NCBI RefSeq assembly: GCF_000716535.1
Contig: NZ_JNWV01000009.1
Coordinates: 62,001-126,000, forward strand
Reading direction: 5' to 3'
Source of the DNA: Streptomyces flaveolus
GTDB lineage: Bacteria; Actinomycetota; Actinomycetes; Streptomycetales; Streptomycetaceae
DNA: 64,000 nt
Below, piece by piece: positions 27,468 to 35,815 of this stretch (its first letter is position 1; each line of letters opens with the position of its first letter). Both the position numbers and the translations under genes were made by a program. Below the pieces are notes generated by a model. The model was not told the DNA's origin. It did not search any database and worked only from the letters and a program-made list of their open reading frames with translations.

Positions 27468-29009
27468 TCAGTATCCGAAGTCCTGCGTCCACCAAGGTCC
27501 GCCCGGGCCGAAGTGAACGCCGACGCCGAGGGTCTTGAAGTCGCAGTTCAAGATGTTCGCGCGATGGCCGGGGCTTTCCATCCAGGCCGCCATCACGGCC
27601 GCCGCGTCCGCCTGGCCCCGGGCTATGTTCTCGCCGCCGAGATCGGTGATGCCAACCGCCCCCGCCCGGACCCACGGCGTCCTGCCGTCCGGGTCGGTGT
27701 GGTCGAAGTAGCCGCGCGCGGCCATGTCGTCGCTGAAGACCTCGGCCAGCTTCGTCAGCGAGGAGTTCGCCGCCAGCGGGCTGCAGCCGACCTTCGCCCG
27801 CTCGTCGTTGACGAGCTTCAGCACCTGTGCCTCGGCGACGGCCTCCCGCGACACCGTCACCGGCGAGGACGTCGACCTCGGCGCCTTGGTGGCCGTACGG
27901 GACGGGGAGGCGTTGGGCGCGGACGGCTTGGCCGACGCGGACGGTGCGGAGGACGTGGTCCCCGGCGCCGTCCTGCCCGGCGTCGGCTTCTCGGCCGCCG
28001 TCTTGGCGGGGGTGGCCGTCCTTGAGGGGGTGGCCGTCCTTGAGGGGGTGGCCGTCTTCGAAGGGGCGGTGGTCTGAGAGGGGGGCGCCGTCTTCGAAGG
28101 GGTCACCGGTGTCGAAGGGGTGGCCGTCTTGGAGGGGGTCGCCGTCTTCGAGGGGGTGGCCGTCTTGGAGGGGGTGGCGGTCTTCGAAGGGGTCGCCGGT
28201 GTCGAGGGGGTGGCCGTCTTGGAGGGGGTTGCCGTCTGAGAGGGGGGCGCCGTCTTCGAAGGGGTGGCCGTCTTCGAGGGAGTCGCCGTCTTGGAGGGGG
28301 TCGCCCTCTTCGAGGGAGTCGCCGTCTTCAAAGGAGGCGTCGCCTTCACGGCAGGCGCGGAGGCGGAAGGGGAGTGCGAAGACGAGGGGGCGCGCGAGGG
28401 GGACGGGGGCTGGGCGGAGCGGGCGGTCGCCGAGGCCGACGGGCTCGCGGAGCCGCCGCGCGCACTGGTCCCGCTGCCGGCCGGCCCGGTGGAGGTCCCC
28501 GCGCTGCCCGAGGTGCCGCCCTGTTCGCGGGCCGTGTTGCTGGGGGCGGCCGCGGTCCGTACCCGGTCGCCGCCGGTGGTGTGCGTACCGCCGCCGAGCT
28601 GGTACTGCTCCAGGCCCGGTACGACACCCGTGGCCACCGCGACCGTGCCGAGGGCGACGGCCACGGACACACCGAGCAGACCCGCGCGCACCGGCCGTGT
28701 GATCTTGTTGCGCCGCCGGTGTCCACCGGACGGCCCGCCGCCCTTGGTGCCCCCGCCGCCGGATCCGGACCCGGGCGCACCCGCCGTCGGCTCGTCCGCC
28801 GTCGCGAACAGGTACGCCTGGGCCTTCGCCGTGGCCTCGGCGTAGGCCTCCGGGTTCAGGTAGGGCGCGATGCCCATCGGCATGCGTCGTTCCCCCGCGG
28901 ACGAGTGCTGGGGGTCGTCGCTCCCGGATCCCGGGTGCTGTGTGTGGTCGACCCCCGTGGCGCGGCCCGTGGCGGCGCGGCCGGCGGCGGAGCGTCGGTG
29001 GCGTCCCAT
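27468..29009 (-). CDS. Membrane-anchored CAP (SCP/PR1) domain protein with TPSKTA stalk
   Basis: The 513-residue protein has a cytoplasmic N-terminus of about 100 residues (including YLNPEAYAEATAKAQAYLFA), a single membrane segment RAGLLGVSVAVALGTVAVAT, then a long Ser/Thr/Pro/Ala-rich extracellular stalk with about 19 hexapeptide repeats of the TPSKTA type, and a C-terminal CAP domain (LKLVNDERAKVGCSPL, FDHTDPDGRTPWVR, GGENIARGQ, WMESPGHRANIL, WWTQDFGY). Bacterial CAP domains are extracellular and of varied, mostly unknown function. I chose ATG 29009; the frame is open further upstream but into a palindrome-rich gap shared with divergent acyP. Confidence 0.9.
   Translation of the reverse strand: MGRHRRSAAGRAATGRATGVDHTQHPGSGSDDPQHSSAGERRMPMGIAPYLNPEAYAEATAKAQAYLFATADEPTAGAPGSGSGGGGTKGGGPSGGHRRRNKITRPVRAGLLGVSVAVALGTVAVATGVVPGLEQYQLGGGTHTTGGDRVRTAAAPSNTAREQGGTSGSAGTSTGPAGSGTSARGGSASPSASATARSAQPPSPSRAPSSSHSPSASAPAVKATPPLKTATPSKRATPSKTATPSKTATPSKTAPPSQTATPSKTATPSTPATPSKTATPSKTATPSKTATPSKTATPSTPVTPSKTAPPSQTTAPSKTATPSRTATPSRTATPAKTAAEKPTPGRTAPGTTSSAPSASAKPSAPNASPSRTATKAPRSTSSPVTVSREAVAEAQVLKLVNDERAKVGCSPLAANSSLTKLAEVFSDDMAARGYFDHTDPDGRTPWVRAGAVGITDLGGENIARGQADAAAVMAAWMESPGHRANILNCDFKTLGVGVHFGPGGPWWTQDFGY
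27997..28341 (-). repeat. About nineteen 18-bp repeats coding the TPSKTA stalk
   Basis: On the plus strand the unit reads GGGGGTGGCCGTCTTGGA with variants. It encodes TPSKTA and relatives (TPSKRA, PPSQTA, TPSTPA, TPSRTA). Neighbouring copies are near-identical at the DNA level, as expected from recent expansion by slippage or unequal exchange. Confidence 0.85.
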
Positions 29010-29110
29010 GTCCTTGCCCTCTTCCTCGTGCCTGCGGTCGACCGGCGCCTGCACGGCGAGTGAGTCCTCGGCGAGCGACTCGTGGCGAGTGACTCCCTCT
29101 GGCCAACCCG

Positions 29111-29140
29111 ACTCACTCGATCGAGTGAGTTTCATATGAA
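29111..29140. promoter_or_regulatory. Perfect 20-bp palindrome plus adjoining 10-bp palindrome
   Basis: ACTCACTCGATCGAGTGAGT (29111-29130) is a perfect inverted repeat. It is followed at once by TTCATATGAA, another perfect one, and then ATGCAT. The block lies between the divergent CAP and acyP genes, upstream of both starts. It looks like an operator for a dimeric (for example TetR-type) repressor, although no such gene is in the window. Confidence 0.6.
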
Positions 29141-29219
29141 ATGCATTGGGTCCGGACGGTACCGCATGCCGCTCGGGGACGATGTGTCCCGGCCGACACC
29201 GGCCGGTTAGGTTGCACCC

Positions 29220-29501
29220 ATGAGCGAGGAAGTACGACTGGTCGCCTGGGTGCGTGGACGCGTGCAGGGCGTGGGATTCCGCTGGTTCACGCGCGCCAAG
29301 GCGCTGGAGATCGGCGGGCTGAGTGGTTTTGCTCTCAATTTGGCCGACGGCCGGGTCCAGGTGGTCGCGGAGGGGCCACGGGAGGGGTGCGAGGGGCTGT
29401 TGGACTGGCTCCAGGGCAGCGACACGCCCGGGCGCGTGGACGGTGTCACCGAGATCTGGGACACACCCCGCGGCGGCTACGACGGCTTCGCCATCCGCTG
29501 A
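29220..29501 (+). CDS. acyP: Acylphosphatase
   Basis: Acylphosphatase hydrolyses acyl-phosphate bonds in small metabolites. The 93-residue protein has the signature [18 protein letters not shown], with the phosphate-binding loop and catalytic arginine, and the second motif [18 protein letters not shown], with the catalytic asparagine. The ATG is well placed and the length is typical. It lies upstream of the small coiled-coil gene and smc, as in related chromosomes. Confidence 0.95.
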   Translation: MSEEVRLVAWVRGRVQGVGFRWFTRAKALEIGGLSGFALNLADGRVQVVAEGPREGCEGLLDWLQGSDTPGRVDGVTEIWDTPRGGYDGFAIR

Positions 29502-29882
29502 TCCGGAGCGGCCCGGTCCCGCGCGCCGGAGCGTGGCAAGCTGCCGGGGGCACATGCAGAAGACGGAAACGCCCTGGTGGTTGCCAAGACAGGCGTGGCA
29601 TGGCAGGCTCCGCTTTTACTGCTGGTCGCCACGCCCTGAGGGTCCGGAGGAGTCGCAGCGCCGCCGCTTCACCGGCCGCGCGCCCCGGTTCGCCCGCCAA
29701 TACAGGGCGTGATCGTGTTGACCGTCAAACTTTTTGGTGAGACGCTGAAAGCCCCGCGCACCTTAGCTGTTTGGCATGGAGCAACACCAGAGCAACACCC
29801 GGATGTGCCAAGCACCACGGGTGCGAATCCCTCACGACCCACACCGCATCGGTCGGTCACTCAGTGTGGAGGACCATCCATC
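29502..29882 (+). other. Intergenic leader region before the coiled-coil gene
   Basis: No convincing gene is seen in these 381 bases. There is an 11-base palindrome TTGACCGTCAA (29716-29726) whose first half could be a -35 box, and it is followed by an AT-richer patch. The long leader to the next ATG (29883) could hold regulatory RNA, but I see no known riboswitch. Confidence 0.4.
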
Positions 29883-30086
29883 ATGGCAAAGGCGCTTCTC
29901 GGTTACGTCGGCGGCTCCGACCCTCGACTCCTCGCCGAGATGCGACGGCTGCAGCAGCGCGTTCAGGACCTGGAGTCCGAGCTCGTACGGATCCAGGCGG
30001 AGAACGAAGCGCTGACGGCTGCCGCCTCTCAGGACAGGATCATGGAGAGCATCGACGCACACCAGGCGGAGCCTGCGCTCACCTGA
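29883..30086 (+). CDS. Small conserved coiled-coil protein
   Basis: The 67-residue product starts AKALLGYVGGSDPRLLAEMR, continues with a leucine-rich coiled coil (LQQRVQDLESELVRIQAENE) and ends in a short polar tail. Small proteins of this kind lie between acyP and smc in related chromosomes, but I know no function. ATG 29883 follows TGTGGAGGACCATCC, a good ribosome binding site; in-frame upstream extensions to 29709 are non-coding in character. A strong terminator follows. Confidence 0.8.
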   Translation: MAKALLGYVGGSDPRLLAEMRRLQQRVQDLESELVRIQAENEALTAAASQDRIMESIDAHQAEPALT

Positions 30087-30182
30087 TCGTTGCATCGCTC
30101 CACGACAGCAGTCGCAGCGATCGGGCTGCCCGTATCAACCGCTCAGTGGAACGGACGGCTGAGATCCAGCCGTCAGAGTTGC

Positions 30183-30204
30183 AAGGGACGCTTCGGCGTC
30201 CCTT
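30183..30204 (+). terminator. Rho-independent terminator with TTCG tetraloop
   Basis: AAGGGACGC, loop TTCG and GCGTCCCTT form a perfect nine-pair hairpin followed by the T-rich tail CGTTCTTTC. This is a classical intrinsic terminator for the small coiled-coil gene. Confidence 0.9.
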
Positions 30205-30356
30205 CGTTCTTTCCCCCGCCTTACCCCGCCGGTCGTTAGCCCGCACATCCTTTCAGGCTCTTTAACATCTGATGTGCCCTGCATGGTCACGAGTGAAACC
30301 GCGCGGTTGCGAGGGTTCATGGAGTGAGATAGCGGCGGCGGGTAGAGTCCAGCGGC

Positions 30357-33300
30357 GTGCACCTCAAGGCCCTGACCCTCCGCGGGTTCAAGTCGTTCGC
30401 CTCGGCGACCACGCTCCGGTTCGAACCGGGCATCACGTGTGTCGTCGGACCGAACGGCTCGGGCAAGTCCAACGTCGTGGACGCGCTCAGCTGGGTCATG
30501 GGCGAACAGGGCGCCAAGTCGCTGCGCGGCGGCAAGATGGAGGACGTCATCTTCGCCGGCACCACCGGCCGCCCGCCGCTCGGCCGCGCAGAGGTGTCCC
30601 TGACCATCGACAACTCCGACGGCGCGCTGCCCATCGAGTACGCCGAGGTCACCATCACGCGGATCATGTTCCGCAACGGCGGCAGCGAGTACCAGATCAA
30701 CGGCGACACCTGCCGCCTGCTCGACATCCAGGAACTCCTCTCCGACTCCGGCATCGGCCGCGAGATGCACGTCATCGTCGGCCAGGGGCAGCTCGACTCG
30801 GTTCTGCACGCCGACCCCATGGGCCGCCGCGCCTTCATCGAGGAGGCGGCCGGGGTCCTCAAGCACCGCAAACGCAAGGAGAAGGCGCTCCGCAAGCTGG
30901 ACGCGATGCAGGCCAACCTCGCGCGCGTGCAGGACCTGACGGACGAGCTGCGGCGTCAGCTCAAGCCCCTCGGCCGCCAGGCCGCCGTCGCCCGCAGGGC
31001 CGCCGTCATCCAGGCCGACCTCCGCGACGCCCGCCTGCGGCTCCTCGCCGACGACCTCGTCCGCCTGCGCGAAGCCCTCCGGGCCGAGATCGCCGACGAG
31101 GCGGCCCTGAAGGAGCGCAAGGAGACGGCCGAGCAGGAGCTGAAGAAGGCCCTCCACCGCGAGGCACTGCTGGAGGACGAGGTACGCCGGCTCACCCCGC
31201 GCCTCCAGCGCGCCCAGCAGACCTGGTACGAGCTGTCCCAGCTGGCCGAACGCGTGCGCGGCACGGTCTCGCTGGCCGACGCCCGGGTCAAGAGCGCCAC
31301 CTCCGCGCCCCCCGACGAGCGGCGCGGCCGGGACCCGGAGGACCTGGAGCGCGAGGCCGCCCGCATCCGCGAGCAGGAGGCCGAGCTGGAGGCCGCCCTG
31401 GAAGCGGCCCAGCGGGCACTGGACGACACCGTCGCCCACCGCGCCGAACTGGAGCGCGAGCTGGCCGTCGAGGAACGCCGGCTGAAGGACGTCGCCCGCG
31501 CCATCGCGGACCGCCGCGAAGGGCTGGCCCGCCTCTCCGGGCAGGTCAACGCGGCCCGCTCGCGCGCCGCCTCCGCCCAGGCCGAGATCGACCGGCTGGC
31601 CACGGCCCGCGACGAGGCACAGGAACGCGCCGTCCACGCGCAGGAGGAGTACGAGGCTCTCCAGGCCGAGGTCGACGGCCTCGACGCCGGCGACGTCGAC
31701 CTGGCCGGACAGCACGAGACCGCGAGACGACAGCTCGCAGAGGCCGAGGCCGAGCTGACCACGGCCCGCGAGGCACTGACCGCCGCCGAACGCAGCCGCG
31801 CCGCGACCCAGGCCCGCCACGAGGCGCTGGCGCTGGGCCTCCGCCGGAAGGACGGCACCGGCATACTGCTGGGCGCCCGGGACCGGCTCACCGGAATCCT
31901 GGGCCCGGCGGCGGAGCTGCTGACGATCAGACCGGGTTACGAGATCCCGCTGGCAGCGGCCCTGGGCACGGCGGCGGACGCCATCGCCGTGACGACCCCC
32001 GCGGCGGCGGCCGAGGCGATCAACCTCCTACGCAAACAGGACGCCGGCCGAGCGACCCTCCTCCTGTCAGGAGCCCCGGAGAAGGAGCCCGCCGGGGCCG
32101 CCGGGAACGGCGCGGGCAACCCCGGCGAACCGGCAGCGGGCCACGGCGCGGGCAACCACGATGGCCCCGCAGCCCACGGTGAGGGATCAGCGCCCGCCGG
32201 CGGCGCCGGGAACGGCGTGGGCAACCACCGCGAACCCGCCCCCGACCGCCGACCCGGCGCACCCCTCCTCGCCGCCGACCTCGTCCACGGCCCGGCCGAG
32301 CTGATGCCCGCCGTCCGCCGCCTCCTGACCGGCATCGTCGTGGTCGACACCCTGGACGACGCAGAGGCCCTGGTCTACGCCCACCCCGAGCTGACCGCCG
32401 TCACCGCCGAGGGCGACCTCCTCGGCGCCCACTTCGCGCACGGCGGCTCGGCGGGCGCGCCCAGCCTGCTGGAGGTGCAGGCCTCCGTCGACGAGGCAGC
32501 CGCCGAACTGGCCGAGCTGGAGGTGCGCTGCCGGGCGCTGGCCGAGGCCCAGCGGGCCGCGGCCGAGCAGCGCAAGCAGGCCGCGGCCCTGGTCGAGGAC
32601 CTGGCGGAGCGGCGCCGGGCCGCCGACCGCGAGAAGTCGGCCGTGGCCCAGCAGCTCGGCCGGCTCGCCGGACAGGCGCGCGGCGCCGCCGGGGAGGCCG
32701 AGCGGTCGGCCGCGGCGGCGGCCCGCGCGCAGGAGGCGCTGGAGAAGGCCGTACAGGAGGCCGAGGAACTGGCCGAGCGGCTGGCCGTGGCCGAGGAGAT
32801 GCCGGTGGAGGAGGAGCCAGACACCTCGGTGCGCGACCGGCTCGCCGCCGACGGGGCCAACGCCAGGCAGACCGAGATGGAGGCCCGGCTCCAGGTCCGT
32901 ACGCACGAGGAACGGGTCAAGGGGCTCGCCGGCCGCGCCGACTCGCTCGACCGGGCGGCCCGCGCCGAACGCGAGGCACGGGCGCGTGCCGAGCAGCGCC
33001 GGGCCCGGCTGCGGCACGAGGCGGCGGTCGCGGAAGCCGTCGCCTCCGGCGCCCGGCAGTTGCTCGCGCACGTCGAGGTGTCCCTGGCCCGGGCGGAGCA
33101 GGAGCGTTCCGCCGCCGAGGCCGCCAAGACCCGGGGCGAGCAGGAGCTGGCCGCCGCCCGTACGGCGGGCCGCGAACTGAAGGCCGAACTCGACAAGTTG
33201 ACGGATTCGGTTCACCGCGGCGAGGTACTCGGTGCCGAGAAGCGGCTGCGCATCGAGCAGTTGGAGACCAAGGCGCTGGAGGAACTGGGTGTCGAGCCGG

Positions 33301-34061
33301 AGGGGTTGGTCGCCGAGTACGGGCCGCACCAACTCGTGCCGCCCTCGCCCCCCGCCGACGGCGAGCGGCTGCCCGAGGACCCGGATCATCCGCGCAACCA
33401 GCCGCGCCCCTTCGTTCGGGCCGAGCAGGAGAAGCGGCTCAAGGCGGCCGAGCGGGCGTACCAGCAGCTCGGCAAGGTCAACCCGCTGGCGCTGGAGGAG
33501 TTCGCGGCGCTGGAGGAGCGGCACAAGTTCCTCAGCGAGCAGCTTGAGGACCTGAAGAAGACCCGCGCCGACCTGCTCCAGGTGGTGAAGGAGGTCGACG
33601 AGCGCGTCGAGCAGGTCTTCACCGAGGCCTACCGGGACACCGCCCGTGAGTTCGAGGGAGTCTTCAGCCGTCTCTTCCCGGGTGGCGAGGGCCGGCTGAT
33701 CCTGACGGACCCCGACAACATGCTCACCACGGGTGTGGACGTCGAGGCGCGCCCGCCGGGCAAGAAGGTCAAGCGGCTCTCCCTGCTGTCGGGCGGCGAG
33801 CGCTCGCTGACGGCTGTCGCGCTGCTGGTGTCGATCTTCAAGGCCCGGCCGAGCCCCTTCTACGTCATGGACGAGGTCGAGGCCGCGCTGGACGACACCA
33901 ACCTCCAGCGGCTGATCCGGATCATGCAGGAGTTGCAGGAGACCTCGCAGCTGATCGTGATCACGCACCAGAAGCGCACGATGGAGGTCGCCGACGCGCT
34001 CTACGGCGTGTCCATGCAGGGGGACGGCGTCTCGAAGGTCATCTCCCAGCGCCTGCGGTAG
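30357..34061 (+). CDS. smc: Chromosome segregation ATPase SMC
   Basis: SMC is the long coiled-coil ATPase of the condensin complex with ScpA and ScpB; it compacts and aligns chromosomes. Walker A GPNGSGKSN is at residues 31-39. Two long coiled coils flank a hinge (about 505-680). The signature LLSGGERSLTAVALL and the Walker B YVMDEVEAALDD lie near residues 1143-1180. At 1234 residues it is longer than the usual 1180 or so, because of a Gly/Ala/Asn-rich insert near residues 575-632 in the hinge. The GTG start has no ribosome binding site, so the transcript may be leaderless. Confidence 0.96.
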   Translation: MHLKALTLRGFKSFASATTLRFEPGITCVVGPNGSGKSNVVDALSWVMGEQGAKSLRGGKMEDVIFAGTTGRPPLGRAEVSLTIDNSDGALPIEYAEVTITRIMFRNGGSEYQINGDTCRLLDIQELLSDSGIGREMHVIVGQGQLDSVLHADPMGRRAFIEEAAGVLKHRKRKEKALRKLDAMQANLARVQDLTDELRRQLKPLGRQAAVARRAAVIQADLRDARLRLLADDLVRLREALRAEIADEAALKERKETAEQELKKALHREALLEDEVRRLTPRLQRAQQTWYELSQLAERVRGTVSLADARVKSATSAPPDERRGRDPEDLEREAARIREQEAELEAALEAAQRALDDTVAHRAELERELAVEERRLKDVARAIADRREGLARLSGQVNAARSRAASAQAEIDRLATARDEAQERAVHAQEEYEALQAEVDGLDAGDVDLAGQHETARRQLAEAEAELTTAREALTAAERSRAATQARHEALALGLRRKDGTGILLGARDRLTGILGPAAELLTIRPGYEIPLAAALGTAADAIAVTTPAAAAEAINLLRKQDAGRATLLLSGAPEKEPAGAAGNGAGNPGEPAAGHGAGNHDGPAAHGEGSAPAGGAGNGVGNHREPAPDRRPGAPLLAADLVHGPAELMPAVRRLLTGIVVVDTLDDAEALVYAHPELTAVTAEGDLLGAHFAHGGSAGAPSLLEVQASVDEAAAELAELEVRCRALAEAQRAAAEQRKQAAALVEDLAERRRAADREKSAVAQQLGRLAGQARGAAGEAERSAAAAARAQEALEKAVQEAEELAERLAVAEEMPVEEEPDTSVRDRLAADGANARQTEMEARLQVRTHEERVKGLAGRADSLDRAARAEREARARAEQRRARLRHEAAVAEAVASGARQLLAHVEVSLARAEQERSAAEAAKTRGEQELAAARTAGRELKAELDKLTDSVHRGEVLGAEKRLRIEQLETKALEELGVEPEGLVAEYGPHQLVPPSPPADGERLPEDPDHPRNQPRPFVRAEQEKRLKAAERAYQQLGKVNPLALEEFAALEERHKFLSEQLEDLKKTRADLLQVVKEVDERVEQVFTEAYRDTAREFEGVFSRLFPGGEGRLILTDPDNMLTTGVDVEARPPGKKVKRLSLLSGGERSLTAVALLVSIFKARPSPFYVMDEVEAALDDTNLQRLIRIMQELQETSQLIVITHQKRTMEVADALYGVSMQGDGVSKVISQRLR

Positions 34062-34147
34062 CACTCCCTCAAGATCAACTGACTCTGCGTTCAAGAAATG
34101 AACACGGAGAGCTTGGGCATATCTGAAAACTCACAGGTCGTGAACTA

Positions 34148-34175
34148 TTGACTTCGAAACTTGAAGGCATAGTCT
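34148..34175 (+). promoter_or_regulatory. Candidate promoter of glcP
   Basis: TTGACT, a 16-base spacer and TAGTCT lie in an AT-rich patch about 87 bases upstream of the glcP start. A small inverted repeat CAGGTTCTACCTG (34197-34209) lies in the presumed leader. Confidence 0.55.
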
Positions 34176-34261
34176 CTGCAACGTTGCTTTTACCTTCAGG
34201 TTCTACCTGTAAGGGCTCGCCCCCACCCGCGGCAGCGCTGCCGTGGCCCGAGGAGTTACAC

Positions 34262-35680
34262 GTGACCAGCACAGCGCAGGCACCTCAGTCAGGAGCCAGG
34301 ACGGCTCACCCCGATCATCTCGGGCACGTCATCTTCATCGCGGCGGCTGCCGCCATGGGCGGCTTCCTCTTCGGCTACGACAGCTCCGTCATCAACGGCG
34401 CCGTCGAGGCCATCCGAGGCCGTTACGACATCGGGTCCGCCGCCCTCGCCCAGGTCATCGCGATCGCCCTGATCGGCTGTGCCATCGGCGCCGCCACCGC
34501 CGGCCGCATAGCCGACCGGATCGGCCGCATCCGCTGCATGCAGATCGCCGCCGTGCTCTTCACCATCAGCGCCGTCGGCTCCGCGCTGCCCTTCGCGCTG
34601 TGGGACCTCGCCTTCTGGCGCATCGTCGGCGGCTTCGCCATCGGCATGGCCTCCGTCATCGGCCCGGCCTACATCGCCGAGGTCGCCCCGCCCGCCTACC
34701 GCGGCCGGCTCGGCTCCTTCCAGCAGGCCGCGATCGTCGTCGGCATCGCCATCTCGCAGCTGGTCAACTGGGGCCTGCTCAACGCGGCCGGCGGCGACCA
34801 GCGCGGCAAGCTGATGGGCCTGGAGGCCTGGCAGGTCATGCTCGGCGTGATGGTGATCCCGGCCGTCCTCTACGGGCTGCTCTCCTTCGCGATCCCCGAG
34901 TCCCCGCGCTTCCTGCTCTCCGTCGGCAAGCACGACCGCGCCCGTGAGATCCTCGCCGAGGTCGAGGGCAAGGACATCGACCTGGACGCCCGCGTCGCCG
35001 AGATAGAGCTGGCGATGAAGAGCGAGCACAAGTCCAGCTTCAAGGACCTGCTCGGCGGCTCCTTCTTCTTCAAGCCGATCGTCTGGGTCGGTATCGGCCT
35101 GTCGGTCTTCCAGCAGTTCGTCGGCATCAACGTCGCGTTCTACTACTCCTCGACGCTGTGGCAGTCGGTCGGCGTCGACCCGACGGACTCGTTCTTCTAC
35201 TCCTTCACCACCTCGATCATCAACATCATCGGCACCGTGATCGCGATGATCTTCGTGGACCGCGTCGGCCGCAAGCCGCTCGCCCTCATCGGCTCGATCG
35301 GCATGGTCGTCGGCCTGGCCCTGGAGGCCTGGGCGTTCAGCTACCACCTGGTCGACGGCAAGCTGCCGAGCACCCAGGGCTGGATCGCCCTGATCGCCGC
35401 CCACCTGTTCGTCCTCTTCTTCGCCCTCTCCTGGGGCGTGGTCGTCTGGGTCTTCCTCGGCGAGATGTTCCCGAACAAGATCCGTGCCGCCGCCCTGGGC
35501 GTGGCCGCCGCCGCGCAGTGGATCGCCAACTGGGCCATCACCGCGAGCTTCCCGTCGCTGGCCGACTGGAACCTCTCCGGCACCTACGTGATCTACACCG
35601 TCTTCGCCGCGCTCTCCATCCCGTTCGTCCTGAAGTTCGTCAAGGAGACGAAGGGCAAGTCCCTGGAGGAGATGGGCTGA
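34262..35680 (+). CDS. glcP: Glucose permease, MFS sugar/H+ symporter
   Basis: The 472-residue protein has 12 predicted membrane segments and the sugar-porter motifs GRIADRIGRIR after segment 2, PESPRFLL at the end of the first half, VDRVGRKPL in the repeat loop, and QQFVGINVAFYYSS. It closely resembles the GlcP glucose permease of S. coelicolor in length and sequence (GGFLFGYDSSVINGAVEAIR). In Streptomyces GlcP is the main glucose uptake system and is induced by glucose. GTG 34262 has GAGGAG upstream. A strong terminator follows. Confidence 0.93.
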   Translation: MTSTAQAPQSGARTAHPDHLGHVIFIAAAAAMGGFLFGYDSSVINGAVEAIRGRYDIGSAALAQVIAIALIGCAIGAATAGRIADRIGRIRCMQIAAVLFTISAVGSALPFALWDLAFWRIVGGFAIGMASVIGPAYIAEVAPPAYRGRLGSFQQAAIVVGIAISQLVNWGLLNAAGGDQRGKLMGLEAWQVMLGVMVIPAVLYGLLSFAIPESPRFLLSVGKHDRAREILAEVEGKDIDLDARVAEIELAMKSEHKSSFKDLLGGSFFFKPIVWVGIGLSVFQQFVGINVAFYYSSTLWQSVGVDPTDSFFYSFTTSIINIIGTVIAMIFVDRVGRKPLALIGSIGMVVGLALEAWAFSYHLVDGKLPSTQGWIALIAAHLFVLFFALSWGVVVWVFLGEMFPNKIRAAALGVAAAAQWIANWAITASFPSLADWNLSGTYVIYTVFAALSIPFVLKFVKETKGKSLEEMG

Positions 35681-35750
35681 GCCTCGTAGCGAGGCCCCCC
35701 GACTCGGGGAGAAGGGCCAAGTCCCCGCTGCCCCTCTCCTCGAACCGTCC

Positions 35751-35789
35751 GCCGCCCCCGGCCCGGCCACTGCCCGGACCGGGGGCGGC
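35751..35789. terminator. Terminator between convergent glcP and LLM oxidoreductase
   Basis: GCCGCCCCCGGCCCGG pairs with CCGGACCGGGGGCGGC (one mismatch) around a short loop. It can serve both converging genes. Confidence 0.75.
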
Positions 35790-35815
35790 GGTGTCGTAAG
35801 AGCACCCTCCCGCCG

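Noticed and set aside
29800..29850. tRNA-like T-arm (GGGTGCGAATCCC)
   Set aside because: The invariant TTC of the T loop is changed and no matching acceptor, D or anticodon stems can be drawn.
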